A stretch of DNA of 64,000 bases from Tatumella punctata (GCF_039523735.1 NZ_BAAAFW010000094.1:1-64000); one strand, 5' to 3'; positions 17,249 to 26,446 are shown, counted from the stretch's first letter. Translations and numbers: made by a program. Notes: generated by a model not told the origin, from the sequence alone.

Positions 17249-17967
17249 TATTTAATCCTCTCAAACATCAAATCCCAAACTCCGTGACCAAGGCGCTGGC
17301 CGCGTTGTTCAAACTTAGTTAACGGACGGCTTTCCGGACGTGGCACATAATTGCCTGCCGCTGACTGGTTACGATAGCCGGGAATGTTTTGCATCACTTC
17401 CAGCATATGCTCTGCATAGTTCTCCCAGTCTGTCGCCATATGGAATACACCGCCCAGTTTCAGCTTGCGTAATACCAGCTCAGCAAAGGGTACCTGAACA
17501 ATACGACGTTTATTATGACGGGCTTTATGCCACGGGTCCGGGAAAAACAGTTGCACCATCCGCAGTGAATTATCCGGAATCATGGTTTCCAGAACTTCCA
17601 TCGCATCGTGGCACATTACGCGCAGGTTACTGATGCCGGCCTCATGGGCCGAGGCCAGACAGGCACCGACGCCAGGTGCATGTACCTCAATACCGAAAAA
17701 ATCCTGATGAGGGTTGTGCTGCGCCATACTGACCAGCGATGCCCCCATCCCAAAACCGATTTCTAAAACCACCGGGGCTTCACGGCCAAACAGTTCGGAA
17801 AAACTGACCGGTTGTGGTGTAAATTCAACCCCCATCTCCGGCCAGTAGTGGTCCAGCGCATGCTGCTGGCCGTTGGTCAGTCGCCCCTGGCGACGGACAA
17901 AGCTGCGAATCCGACGTAACGGGCGACCGTTCTCATCAAATTCCGGCGTGATGACATCATTGATCAT
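17248..17967 (-). CDS. trmB: tRNA (guanine-N7)-methyltransferase
   Basis: 239 residues, the E. coli length, if translation begins at MINDVITPEFDENGRP. It methylates G46 of tRNA with S-adenosylmethionine. Seen: SAM loop VVLEIGFGMGASLV near 68, the RNA-binding PDPWHKARHNKRR near 142 and LGHGVWDLMFER at the end. Divergent from mutY and overlapping yggL by one base. Confidence 0.95.
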   Translation of the reverse strand: MINDVITPEFDENGRPLRRIRSFVRRQGRLTNGQQHALDHYWPEMGVEFTPQPVSFSELFGREAPVVLEIGFGMGASLVSMAQHNPHQDFFGIEVHAPGVGACLASAHEAGISNLRVMCHDAMEVLETMIPDNSLRMVQLFFPDPWHKARHNKRRIVQVPFAELVLRKLKLGGVFHMATDWENYAEHMLEVMQNIPGYRNQSAAGNYVPRPESRPLTKFEQRGQRLGHGVWDLMFERIK

Positions 17968-18124
17968 AGTAATGCCTGTAGGTTGATATTTTAACAAAGA
18001 CGGGAATTATGCAAACTTCGCTGCCGGAAGCAAGCCTTTGCAATGTTCATGTTTACAGTGTGGCAGGTCTGTGCTGGAATTCCTGCCCCTTGTCAGCTTT
18101 TGGTGGAAATTAATCGCGATCATG

Positions 18125-19207
18125 ATGCAATCATCGCAATTTGCGCAATATACTCTCGACTGGTACCAGAAATTCGGCCGCAAGACCCTGCCCTGGCAAC
18201 AGCAAAAAACGCCTTATAAAGTCTGGTTATCCGAGGTCATGTTACAACAGACCCAGGTTGCCACGGTAATCCCTTACTTTGAGCGTTTTATGGCCCGTTT
18301 CCCGACGGTCAGCGATCTGGCGGCGGCCCCGCTGGATGAAGTTCTGCACCTGTGGACAGGGCTGGGGTACTATGCCCGCGCCCGAAACTTACATAAAGCG
18401 GCCTGTCAGGTGGTCGAAAAACACCACGGGATTTTCCCACAAAACTTCGACGATGTCGCAGATTTACCTGGCGTTGGCCGCTCAACAGCCGGGGCGATCC
18501 TGTCCTTGTCGCTGGGCCAGCATTATCCCATTCTTGATGGCAATGTAAAACGGGTACTGGCACGCTGTTATGCCGTAGACGGCTGGCCCGGCAAGAGTGA
18601 GGTCGAGAAACGTCTGTGGCAGCTAAGCGAGCAGGTTACTCCGGCCTGCGGGGTAAGCCAGTTTAATCAGGCAATGATGGATCTCGGTGCCATGGTATGT
18701 ACCCGTTCACGGCCTAAGTGTGAGCTGTGTCCGTTACAGTCCGGTTGTATCGCCCATGCCCATCATTCGTGGGAAAAATATCCCGGGAAAAAACCGAAAA
18801 AGACACTGCCGGTAAAAACAGCCTGGTTTTTATTGCTGCAAAAGGGTGAAAATGTGCTGTTACAGCAACGGCCTCCGGTGGGGATCTGGGGCGGATTGTA
18901 CTGTTTCCCGCAGTTTGATAATGAAGAAGGGTTACAGCACTGGCTTGCTGAACAGCGGATTTCAGGCACCGTACAGCAGATGACCGCATTTCGTCATACC
19001 TTCAGCCACTTTCATCTGGATATTGTGCCCTGCTATCTTAACCAGCCCCGCTTCGGCTCTCTGATGGATGAAAGCAACAGTCTCTGGTATAACTTAACCC
19101 GTGCTCCCGAGGTCGGACTGGCCGCCCCGGTTGAGCGTCTGCTAAACGAACTGAAACACCCGCAACAACTGGTTTTACACTCGCGTAAGCCAAACGAGGA
19201 AGAATAA
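18125..19207 (+). CDS. mutY: adenine DNA glycosylase
   Basis: 360 residues from the second of two adjacent ATGs, which aligns with E. coli MutY. It removes adenine mispaired with 8-oxoguanine. Seen: KTPYKVWLSEVMLQQTQVAT with the catalytic glutamate near residue 37, helix-hairpin-helix LPGVGRSTAGAILSLSLG near 113, catalytic aspartate in DGNVKRVLAR near 138, the [4Fe-4S] cysteines CTRSRPKCELCPLQSGC near 192, and a C-terminal NUDIX-like domain from about 230. Overlaps yggX by one base. Confidence 0.96.
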   Translation: MQSSQFAQYTLDWYQKFGRKTLPWQQQKTPYKVWLSEVMLQQTQVATVIPYFERFMARFPTVSDLAAAPLDEVLHLWTGLGYYARARNLHKAACQVVEKHHGIFPQNFDDVADLPGVGRSTAGAILSLSLGQHYPILDGNVKRVLARCYAVDGWPGKSEVEKRLWQLSEQVTPACGVSQFNQAMMDLGAMVCTRSRPKCELCPLQSGCIAHAHHSWEKYPGKKPKKTLPVKTAWFLLLQKGENVLLQQRPPVGIWGGLYCFPQFDNEEGLQHWLAEQRISGTVQQMTAFRHTFSHFHLDIVPCYLNQPRFGSLMDESNSLWYNLTRAPEVGLAAPVERLLNELKHPQQLVLHSRKPNEEE

Positions 19208-19479
19208 TGAGCCGCACAATTTTTTGTACTTATCTGCAACGCGAAGCTGAAGGGCAGGATTTTCAGTTATATCCCGGCGAGCTGGGCAAACGTATTTTCC
19301 AGCAAATCTCCAAACCCGCCTGGCAGGAGTGGATGACCAAACAGACGATGCTGATTAATGAGAAAAAACTCAGCATGATGAATCCGGAAGATCGTAAAGT
19401 GCTGGAACAGGAAATGGTCAGCTTCCTGTTCGAAGGCAAAGATGTACATATTGAAGGCTATACGCCTCCGGCCCCCTGA
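19207..19479 (+). CDS. yggX: YggX, Fe(II) trafficking protein
   Basis: 90 residues, near-identical in pattern to E. coli YggX (MSRTIFCTYLQREAEGQDF and FLFEGKDVHIEGY). The family protects iron-sulfur clusters and DNA from oxidative damage; Cys7 is conserved. The TAATG overlap with mutY, itself an Fe-S repair enzyme, implies translational coupling. Confidence 0.96.
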   Translation: MSRTIFCTYLQREAEGQDFQLYPGELGKRIFQQISKPAWQEWMTKQTMLINEKKLSMMNPEDRKVLEQEMVSFLFEGKDVHIEGYTPPAP

Positions 19480-19530
19480 CAGCGGTTTCCGGCGAAACCT
19501 CCCCGACCCACAATCAGCTAAACAGAAAAA

Positions 19531-20607
19531 ATGAAAAAACTGTACCCGCTACTGTTGATTGCTCCGTTACTGGTGTCCTGCTCCGGCCATAAGCCTCCGG
19601 CTTTTAATGAGGACTGGGTCAAAGACACCAATGGTTTTGACATTCTGATGGGGCAGTTTGCCCACAATATTGAGAATATCTGGGGGATCAATGAGGTACT
19701 GATTGCCGGGCCCAAGGACTATGTAAAATATAGCGATAATTACTATACCCGCAGTCATATCAACTTTGAAAGCGGTAACATTACTATCGAGACCATTGCC
19801 GGTACCGATCCGATGGCCAGCCTGCGGCAGGCAATTATCACCACGTTACTGGTGGGCGAGAATCCGGGAAATGTCGATCTTTACTCGGACGCCAACGATA
19901 TTAAGCTCAGCCAGCAACCTCTGTTATATGGCGAAGTGCTGGATAACACCGGTCGCTCTATCCGCTGGGAAGGCAGGGCCGCCAGTTTTGCTGACTATTT
20001 GCTGAAGAATAAACTACAGCGCCGGATGTCCGGACTGCATGTTATCTGGTCTGTCACCATCCCGATGGTGCCTAACCACCTGAACAAGCGGGCGCATAAA
20101 TATCTGCCGCTGGTGCGTAAGGCTTCTGAACAATACGGTGTCGATTCATCACTGATTCTGGCGATTATGCAGATCGAGTCCAGTTTTAACCCTTATGCCG
20201 TCAGTAACTCTGATGCCCTGGGGCTGATGCAGGTAGTGCAGCATACCGCCGGGGTCGATGTGTTCCGTATGAAAGGTAAATGGGGCAAGCCGAGCCGGGG
20301 GTATCTGCTGGACCCGGCAAATAATATTGATGCCGGGACTGCCTATTTATCGTTACTGCAAAATACTTATCTGTCAGGGATTAATAACCCGGTATCACGG
20401 CGTTACGCCGTAATCACCGCTTATAATGGCGGTGCAGGCAGTGTGTTACGGATCTTTTCGGCCAGTAAAGATCGTGCTTTCACGATTATCAATGGAATGT
20501 CGCCGGATCAGGTTTACCAGACTCTGGTCACTAATCACCCGGCGATGGAGTCACGCCGCTATCTGTATAAAGTGAATAACGCCCAGCGCGGTTACTACCG
20601 TTATTAA
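19531..20607 (+). CDS. mltC: membrane-bound lytic murein transglycosylase C
   Basis: 358 residues. The lipobox LLVSC puts the modified Cys at residue 16, so it is an outer-membrane lipoprotein. The C-terminal SLT domain carries the catalytic glutamate in IMQIESSFNPYAVS near 212, ALGLMQVVQHTAG near 229, DPANNIDAGTAYL near 265 and AYNGGAGSVLR near 295. Cleaves peptidoglycan glycan strands. In E. coli nupG follows mltC; here speC follows directly. Confidence 0.95.
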   Translation: MKKLYPLLLIAPLLVSCSGHKPPAFNEDWVKDTNGFDILMGQFAHNIENIWGINEVLIAGPKDYVKYSDNYYTRSHINFESGNITIETIAGTDPMASLRQAIITTLLVGENPGNVDLYSDANDIKLSQQPLLYGEVLDNTGRSIRWEGRAASFADYLLKNKLQRRMSGLHVIWSVTIPMVPNHLNKRAHKYLPLVRKASEQYGVDSSLILAIMQIESSFNPYAVSNSDALGLMQVVQHTAGVDVFRMKGKWGKPSRGYLLDPANNIDAGTAYLSLLQNTYLSGINNPVSRRYAVITAYNGGAGSVLRIFSASKDRAFTIINGMSPDQVYQTLVTNHPAMESRRYLYKVNNAQRGYYRY

Positions 20608-20613
20608 GCGGGT

Positions 20614-20642
20614 TGCCGGTGGCAGATTCGCCGCCACCGGCA
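20614..20642. terminator. hairpin between convergent mltC and speC
   Basis: TGCCGGTGGC and GCCACCGGCA form a 10-base-pair stem, 7 bases after the mltC stop and 15 bases past the speC stop on the other strand. No long T-run; a shared terminator is likely from position. Confidence 0.6.
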
Positions 20643-20656
20643 GTCTCAGGCTGTTT

Positions 20657-22807
20657 TCAGCTATTTTCAGCCAACAGCACCCAGCCATACAGACGCTGAA
20701 TATTGTCTGCATCCTCACGCATATATACCCCCTGTAATTCAGGTGAAAATCCCGGTAACAGGTTTATCCCGGCCTCCAGTGCCAGGAAATAGCGTTGCAC
20801 CGCCCCGCCCCACTGCTCTCCGGGGACAACACAGAGTACCCCTGGCGGGTAAGGTAATGCCCCTTCTGCGGCAATCCTGCCTTCAGCGTCGGCCAGTGCG
20901 ACCAGTTCCGCTTCACCACGCAAATACCGATGATGGGCATGCTGTGCATTCATTCTGACAACCGGCAGGCTTTGCTGACGGAACATCGCTTTCTGTAAAT
21001 CTTTAACCTGCCAGCTGACACAGAGATCATGCATTTCCTGGCATAATTGCCGCAGAGTATATCCCTGATAACGCTGCTGATATTTACGATAAACCGTCGG
21101 CAGGACATCTTCCAGTAAGGCATCCTGCTGAACATGTTGCTCAAACTGCACCAGCATCTCTGTCAGGTGAGCCATTTTCCCGGCACTTTCTGCCGGAGTC
21201 AGCAGAAACAGTATCGAGTTCAGGTCACATTTTTCCGGCACAATGCCGTTTTCCCGCAGATAATGGGCCAGGATAGTGGCCGGAATACCGAAATCACTGT
21301 ATTCCCCGCTGGCAGCATTAATGCCCGGTGTCGTCAGCAGCAATTTACAAGGATCGACCAGATACTGCCCTTCAGCATAACCGGCAAAACCATGCCAGCT
21401 GGCCTCAGGTTCAAAACTGAAATAGCGACGATCAGCAGCCAGTGTTTCAGTGGCAATCGTTTCCCAGCGCTGGCCGTCGACCTTTTCCGGCAGAAAAGGT
21501 TTGATCATCCGGCAGCGTGACAGGATCTCTTTACGTGCCTCAATCCCCAGCCTGACACATTCCTGCCATAGCCGGCGCCCGGCCTGACCCTGATGCATTC
21601 TGGCGTTGACATCCAGTGCCGCGAACAGCGGATAAAACGGGCTGGTCGACGCATGCAGCATAAACGCATTATTTAACCGCTTATGAGGACAGAAGCGTCG
21701 CTGACCACGGATATGGTTATCCTTTTTATGGATCTGTGATGTCTGTGAAAACCCTGCCAGCTGTTTATGTACCGACTGGGTGACAAAGATCCCCGGATCA
21801 TTTTCATTCAGTTCCAGCAGTAAAGGCGAAACGTCGGCCATCATCGGAATAAACTGTTCATAGCCCAGCCAGGCAGAATCAAACAGGATGTAATCACATA
21901 AATGACCAATTTTATCCACCACCTGACGGGCGTTATAGACAGTACCGTCATAGGTGCCCAGCTGAATAATCGCCAGCCGGAAAGGTCTCTCCGCCTGCGC
22001 CCGCTGTGGTGCCACCTGCTGCAATTGCTTACGCAGGTAATCTTCATCGAAACAGCGGGCATCAATTCCGCCAATAAAACCAAACGGGTTGCGCGCCGCT
22101 TCCAGATAGACGGGAGTTGCTCCGGCCTGAATCAGTGCCCCGTGATGGTTGGATTTATGGTTATTACGATCGAATAACACTAAATCACCGGGCGTCAGTA
22201 ACGCATTAGTGACCACTTTATTGGCGCTGGAAGTACCGTTCAGTACAAAGTAGGTTTTATCTGCATTAAACACCCTGGCGGCAAACTTCTGGGCATCTTT
22301 GGCCGACCCTTCATGGATTAACAGATCCCCCAGCCGGACATCCGCATTACACATATCTGAGCGGAAAATATTTTCTCCGAAAAAATCATAAAACTGCCGC
22401 CCGGCAGGGTGCTTACGGAAAAATTCACCGCCCTGATGGCCGGGACAGGCAAAAGTACTGTTCTTCATCTCAACATAACGGGTCAGGGTATCGAAGAAAG
22501 GCGGCAGTAAAGTCTGCTGGTATTCGCTGGCAGCTTGCTCCAGGGCCATATGCCCTTCTTCATCGGGCTGATATTCCCTGTATTCTGTCCGGTCGCTGAT
22601 CTGCGGCGCTAATTCACCACCGACAAATACCGGTAAGTTAAACCCGCTGCGTTCCAGCAACGAAAGCAGTGCCTTACTGGCATCCGTGCTGCTCAGCACT
22701 ACCGCAGCAACATCAGTAAAGTCAGTATCTTCCAGTGCCACCAGCGGACGAGCGGAAACAATTACCGGAATCAGCGCGGCACTGGCCGCAATTTTCATAG
22801 GAGTCAT
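20657..22807 (-). CDS. speC: ornithine decarboxylase, constitutive type
   Basis: 716 residues (711 in E. coli). Decarboxylates ornithine to putrescine with pyridoxal phosphate. Seen: N-terminal wing domain with DTDFTDVAAVVLSS, NSTFACPGHQGGEFFRKHPA near 150, the cofactor lysine in FVTQSVHKQLAGFSQTSQ near 350 and PYPPGVLCVVPGEQWGGAV near 655. I placed the start at the ATG preceded by GGGGAT; family members begin MKSMNIAAS, similar to MTPMKIAAS here. Sequence fits SpeC rather than inducible SpeF. A possible 45-codon leader ORF ends 18 bases before the start. Confidence 0.96.
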   Translation of the reverse strand: MTPMKIAASAALIPVIVSARPLVALEDTDFTDVAAVVLSSTDASKALLSLLERSGFNLPVFVGGELAPQISDRTEYREYQPDEEGHMALEQAASEYQQTLLPPFFDTLTRYVEMKNSTFACPGHQGGEFFRKHPAGRQFYDFFGENIFRSDMCNADVRLGDLLIHEGSAKDAQKFAARVFNADKTYFVLNGTSSANKVVTNALLTPGDLVLFDRNNHKSNHHGALIQAGATPVYLEAARNPFGFIGGIDARCFDEDYLRKQLQQVAPQRAQAERPFRLAIIQLGTYDGTVYNARQVVDKIGHLCDYILFDSAWLGYEQFIPMMADVSPLLLELNENDPGIFVTQSVHKQLAGFSQTSQIHKKDNHIRGQRRFCPHKRLNNAFMLHASTSPFYPLFAALDVNARMHQGQAGRRLWQECVRLGIEARKEILSRCRMIKPFLPEKVDGQRWETIATETLAADRRYFSFEPEASWHGFAGYAEGQYLVDPCKLLLTTPGINAASGEYSDFGIPATILAHYLRENGIVPEKCDLNSILFLLTPAESAGKMAHLTEMLVQFEQHVQQDALLEDVLPTVYRKYQQRYQGYTLRQLCQEMHDLCVSWQVKDLQKAMFRQQSLPVVRMNAQHAHHRYLRGEAELVALADAEGRIAAEGALPYPPGVLCVVPGEQWGGAVQRYFLALEAGINLLPGFSPELQGVYMREDADNIQRLYGWVLLAENS

Positions 22808-22825
22808 AACACAAATCCCCAAAGG

Positions 22826-22963
22826 TCAAGGATGAGTGGGTGCACAAAGGCACAGCATGGGGACATATCCCCGGCGAATAATGTCAGATATCGGGCTGAG
22901 AACAGGGTTCAGTTCAGGGTGATAGACATCAGTAAAATCAGAACCGTTTCTGTTTTTACTCAT
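22826..22963 (-). CDS. possible 45-codon leader peptide upstream of speC
   Basis: An ATG-to-TGA frame of 45 residues beginning MSKNRNGSDFTDVYHPELN and ending with MLCLCAPTHP ends 18 bases before the speC ATG. Pro is frequent (6 of 45) and the last sense codon is Pro. The Shine-Dalgarno is weak (CTGGAT). Its RNA contains GGGGA-TATG-TCCCC (22859-22872); the same TCCCC could pair instead with the GGGGA of the speC ribosome site (22816-22820), so two exclusive structures are possible. It is not similar to the SpeFL leader of speF. Whether it is translated is unknown. Confidence 0.4.
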   Translation of the reverse strand: MSKNRNGSDFTDVYHPELNPVLSPISDIIRRGYVPMLCLCAPTHP

Positions 22964-23779
22964 ATCCAGCAGGCAGCCACTGGCAGGCGTCACCGAATGG
23001 TAAAGAACAGAGGTTTCCGGCAGGCACCCTTTATCCCGGCAACACAGTGTGTGCGGGTGATAAGATTACGAGCAGAACAGGCAGTAATGTTCACCGTAAT
23101 ATCCTCACGGGGCAGTCGATGGTGGCATAAAATAAACGGCGATTATCATGTCACCTTTCCCCGGCCCAGGCAAGCAACAATATTCAACATCACCAGACAA
23201 TAAAAACACAAAATATTGATAATAAAGAAGTAAAATAAACAACAGGAAATAAAAAGACATATTTTTTGACTTTATATTCACTGACAGCTGATTTCCTCAG
23301 TACCGGCTAAAAAGCCTGATGATACCTCTGGTAGCAGGTATCCGTATCCTGAACCTTGTGCCTGTAAACCATATATTGCGGTAAAAATGGGCTATACCGT
23401 CCGGTAAGGACGTTGTTTTGATACGGGGAGATATCTGAAGGTCTGCTCCTCACTCTTCGCAGACTCAGACCCGTACAATCGTCCTGCACAGTGAGTCACT
23501 GCTATAAAACTGAGACCGATAATCACACCATTCCTGATCGTATAGTCGATAGCAATAGTGATCACACCGAATAGAATCAGCAACCTGTTTGCCAGGGTAA
23601 CAGTATCTCCTCAATGGCATCCGCTCCCGGCACTGAACAGATATTCATAAAAGGATTTCGTTTTCCTGTAAATGGCCTGATTTCTATCGATCAGCGGGAC
23701 TGATATGCTGCATTATGTATTTCACAGCTTATCCGCCAGGCTTTCTTTGCCAGGGCGTATACCGTTATCCGGGGGAAAT
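22964..23779. other. long intergenic region between speC and the acuI-like gene
   Basis: About 800 bases, AT-rich between 23160 and 23280. On the minus strand at 23392-23583 a 63-codon frame without ATG encodes one hydrophobic segment (LILFGVITIAIDYTIRNGV) then a polar tail; it might be the relic of a small membrane protein but I cannot support it as a gene. The rest shows no gene. A speC promoter must lie upstream of 22963 but I cannot fix it. Confidence 0.5.
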
Positions 23780-24790
23780 ATGTTTCAGGCAATAGTGATC
23801 GATAAGGATGAGCAAGGGTATCGGACGACCCTGAGTCAGTTACAGGAAGCACAATTACCACCGGAGACGGTGTTGCTGAAGGTTTTATTTTCCGGCCTTA
23901 ATTACAAAGATGCTCTGGCGATAGTTAACCGGGCACCGATTGTCCGTCAGTTTCCGATGGTCCCGGGTATCGATTTTACCGGTGAAGTCATCTCCAGCCA
24001 GCATCCCCGCTGGCAACCCGGCGATGTAGCGATACTGACAGGCTGGGGAGCGGGTGAACATCACTGGGGCGGTCTGGCAGAAAAGGCCGCCGTCAATGGT
24101 GACTGGCTGGTGCCGCTACCCGCTCCTCTGGATCCTGTCAGTGCTATGGCGATCGGTACTGCGGGGCTGACGGCTATGCTGTGTGTGATGGCACTGGAAA
24201 AGCACGGCATCACCCCGCAACAGGGAGAGGTACTGGTCACCGGTGCCTGCGGTGGCGTCGGCAGTATTGCCGTCTGGCTGCTGTCGCGGGCCGGTTACCG
24301 GGTTATTGCCAGCAGCGGCCGGGCGGAAGAAAGCGACTATCTGATCAATACACTCGGTGCCGGGCGGATTATTATGCGGGATACTCTGAATACACAGGGT
24401 AAACCTCTGGCAAAAGAGCAATGGGTTGCAGCGATCGATACGGTTGGCAGCTATACGTTAAGTAATGTTCTGGCCGCCACCGCCAGAAACGGTGTAGTCG
24501 CGGCCTGTGGCATGGCCCAGGGCCTTGACCTTCCTGCCAGTGTTGCCCCCTTTATTTTGCGGGGGATAACTCTGACGGGTGTCGACAGTGTTATGTGCCC
24601 GCTGGCGGTACGGCAACAAGCATGGCAACGGCTGGCGGCCGTCTATGACCATAACAGTTTCGAGAAAATGACCCGAATCATCCCGCTGGCGGCCGCTATC
24701 GGCGGGGCCGATGACCTACTTTATGGCCGGGTCCGTGGCCGGCTGGTCGTCGACTGCCGGCCGGAAACGCGGCAGTCAGGTTCAGAATAA
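23780..24790 (+). CDS. YhdH/AcuI-type zinc-free alcohol dehydrogenase (acrylyl-CoA reductase family)
   Basis: 336 residues of the MDR superfamily in the YhdH/AcuI branch: LFSGLNYKDALAIVNR near 42, FPMVPGIDFTGEV near 62, LTGWGAGEHHWGGLAEKA near 90, nucleotide loop VTGACGGVGSIAVWLLSRAGY near 160 and GVDSVMCPLAVRQQAWQRL near 276. Relatives reduce acrylyl-CoA with NADPH and relieve acrylate toxicity. The ATG follows GGGGGA; an in-frame ATG 25 codons upstream lacks a ribosome site. It shares only the family pattern with E. coli YhdH, and residues in several blocks differ, so it may be a paralogue with another enone substrate. Confidence 0.82.
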   Translation: MFQAIVIDKDEQGYRTTLSQLQEAQLPPETVLLKVLFSGLNYKDALAIVNRAPIVRQFPMVPGIDFTGEVISSQHPRWQPGDVAILTGWGAGEHHWGGLAEKAAVNGDWLVPLPAPLDPVSAMAIGTAGLTAMLCVMALEKHGITPQQGEVLVTGACGGVGSIAVWLLSRAGYRVIASSGRAEESDYLINTLGAGRIIMRDTLNTQGKPLAKEQWVAAIDTVGSYTLSNVLAATARNGVVAACGMAQGLDLPASVAPFILRGITLTGVDSVMCPLAVRQQAWQRLAAVYDHNSFEKMTRIIPLAAAIGGADDLLYGRVRGRLVVDCRPETRQSGSE

Positions 24791-24858
24791 ATGAATAACT
24801 GGCCGCAAAAGGCGGGATAATCAGTGTCCGCACTGACAGCCGGTGAATATCACGTTGT

Positions 24859-25359
24859 TTAACTGCGCTCTATTCGTCTGGCAGCATCATCCAGAGCATC
24901 GATTATTGCATACAGCGTTTCCGTGGATAAAGACGGTTCCGCAAGCCGTGTGTGCAGAGCCATTTTCAGGTTATGGACTGCCCGCTCGATTTGCGGAATG
25001 TTGCGGTTCCTGCCGACAATTGCCAGCATTTTCAGACGGGCCGAGATTTCTTCTAATTGTGCTGCACCATCGGTCAGTAACTGCTGCCCGTAACCTGTCA
25101 GCTGGTAACTTTTACGCCCCGCGCCGGGATGTTGCGGGACGATGGCATCCATTTCTTCCAGCAACATCAGTGCCGGATAAATAATCCCCGGGCTGGGGGT
25201 ATATTCTCCGCGGGCCAGATTTTCGACGGCTTTAATCAGTTCATATCCATGGGCCGGTTGCTGCTGTAAAAAACTGAGTATCAGTAACCGGATATCTGCA
25301 GCATCCAGAATTTTTTCACGCCGGCGACGCTGGAGTAAACCGGATTTAGCAATATTCAT
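24859..25359 (-). CDS. yqjI: PadR-family regulator, YqjI-like
   Basis: 166 residues. The winged helix of PadR family is clear: REKILDAADIRLLILSFLQQ, PAHGYELIKAVENLARGEY, PSPGIIYPALMLLEEMDAI. This is close to E. coli YqjI, the nickel/iron-responsive repressor of yqjH, but the His-rich metal-binding leader of E. coli YqjI is missing (here only MNIAKSGLLQRRRR). It lies 47 bases downstream of yqjH on the same strand, whereas in E. coli the two genes are divergent. Symbol given by homology and context; metal response is doubtful without the His tail. Confidence 0.75.
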   Translation of the reverse strand: MNIAKSGLLQRRRREKILDAADIRLLILSFLQQQPAHGYELIKAVENLARGEYTPSPGIIYPALMLLEEMDAIVPQHPGAGRKSYQLTGYGQQLLTDGAAQLEEISARLKMLAIVGRNRNIPQIERAVHNLKMALHTRLAEPSLSTETLYAIIDALDDAARRIERS

Positions 25360-25405
25360 GGTAACGGTATCCTTTTCCCCTGCCGGCTGTCAGCAGAGGC
25401 TATTA

Positions 25406-26200
25406 TCAGCTTTTGCGGTGCCAGTAAGCCACAGCCCGTACCAGGCCAGGATGGCACTGGCGTTGTTCAGTCAGATAGTCACTGAGTTGTTTTACCGACT
25501 CACCTTCACCGGTCAGCCAGATAAAATAATCATCTTCCGGCAGCGGCAATGACCCCAGTTTCTGCCGGCAAAGTTCAAGAGTCCGGGGGCTGATCGCCGG
25601 ACCGCCAAAACAGGTCAGTTCACTACTGGCTGGTAGTTCCGGCAGATAACTGTTTACCAGCTGCTGATCGGCAAAGGCCAGCAGAAAGAGTTGTTCAGCC
25701 GTGGTTTCGGCTAAGCGCCGCTGCACTGCCGGCATTCCGGTTTCATCAAATACCAGTACCTGTACCCGGTAATCCACGGGAATAATCATCGACCCGCGAG
25801 GTCCGCCGATTGCCAGCTGGTCACCTGCGGTTGCCTGCTCAGCCCACTGGCTGGCGACACCGCTTTCGTGACGATAAAAATCGAGGGTCAGGCTGGATTT
25901 CCCGTCGAAATACAGCGGGGTATAGTCACGGGAGACCGGACGTTCTCCGTCTGGCCAGACTATCCCTTCATCACCGACCTCCGGTAATAACAGCGCTCCG
26001 GTTTGCGGGTCGGGGAAGAAAATTTTGCTATGGTCATCAAAGCCTGGCGAATGATAACCGGCCAGTTGCTGGCCGCAAAATGTAATACGCCAGAACTTTC
26101 CGGCAATCAGTTGTTTACTCTGTACGGTTATCTGACGAAAACGCAGTTCATTTCTGACCCGTTTTGGCAGAGCGCGCCCTGAAGATAATAATGCAGACAT
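25406..26200 (-). CDS. yqjH: siderophore-interacting protein, NADPH-dependent ferric reductase YqjH
   Basis: 264 residues from the ATG behind GGGGAT. FAD-binding barrel: RVRNELRFRQITVQSKQLIAG, FDDHSKIFFPDP near 60, and the FAD signature RPVSRDYTPLYFDG near 92; NADPH part ends PEDDYFIWLTGEGESVKQL near 225 and VRAVAYWHRKS. Such enzymes release iron by reducing ferric siderophores in the cytosol. A Fur-like box lies 52-66 bases upstream of the start, and palindromes for a PadR-type repressor lie just beyond it. A first gene of a two-gene unit with yqjI. Confidence 0.85.
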   Translation of the reverse strand: MSALLSSGRALPKRVRNELRFRQITVQSKQLIAGKFWRITFCGQQLAGYHSPGFDDHSKIFFPDPQTGALLLPEVGDEGIVWPDGERPVSRDYTPLYFDGKSSLTLDFYRHESGVASQWAEQATAGDQLAIGGPRGSMIIPVDYRVQVLVFDETGMPAVQRRLAETTAEQLFLLAFADQQLVNSYLPELPASSELTCFGGPAISPRTLELCRQKLGSLPLPEDDYFIWLTGEGESVKQLSDYLTEQRQCHPGLVRAVAYWHRKS

Positions 26201-26251
26201 AAAAGATCCCCGCGTAGCTATTTTCCGTTGGTGCCTTTCCGGCAACGGCAT

Positions 26252-26266
26252 GGTTAATGATTCTCA
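26252..26266. promoter_or_regulatory. Fur-like box before yqjH
   Basis: On the minus strand TGAGAATCATTAACC matches TGATAATNATTATCA at 11 of 14 fixed positions. Its place upstream of a ferric reductase supports iron repression. Confidence 0.5.
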
Positions 26267-26270
26267 TTTG

Positions 26271-26298
26271 AGATTATATAATCTATCTATGATATATC
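26271..26298. promoter_or_regulatory. paired AT-rich palindromes, probable YqjI operator
   Basis: AGATTATATAATCT (26271-26284) is a perfect 14-base palindrome and GATATATC (26291-26298) a second palindrome 6 bases further. They lie between the Fur-like box and the upstream side of yqjH and include a TATAAT. PadR-type repressors bind AT-rich inverted repeats like these; binding is inferred. Confidence 0.45.
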
Positions 26299-26446
26299 TT
26301 AAGCGCAAGGAAAATACCCTTCAGTCAGGAAAGCCACGGCCCTTCGGGGGATAAATAAATTAAATATTCTTTTAAAATTAATGCGTAATAAACAAACACC
26401 CCGGCAACAGATCGCATTTTATGTCTTTTTTCCCGCAGGCCGTTGA

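Noticed and set aside
22832..23203. Plus-strand frame of 123 codons upstream of speC
   Set aside because: No recognisable family and no plausible ribosome site; it covers the speC leader region on the opposite strand, where the minus-strand leader ORF is the better candidate.
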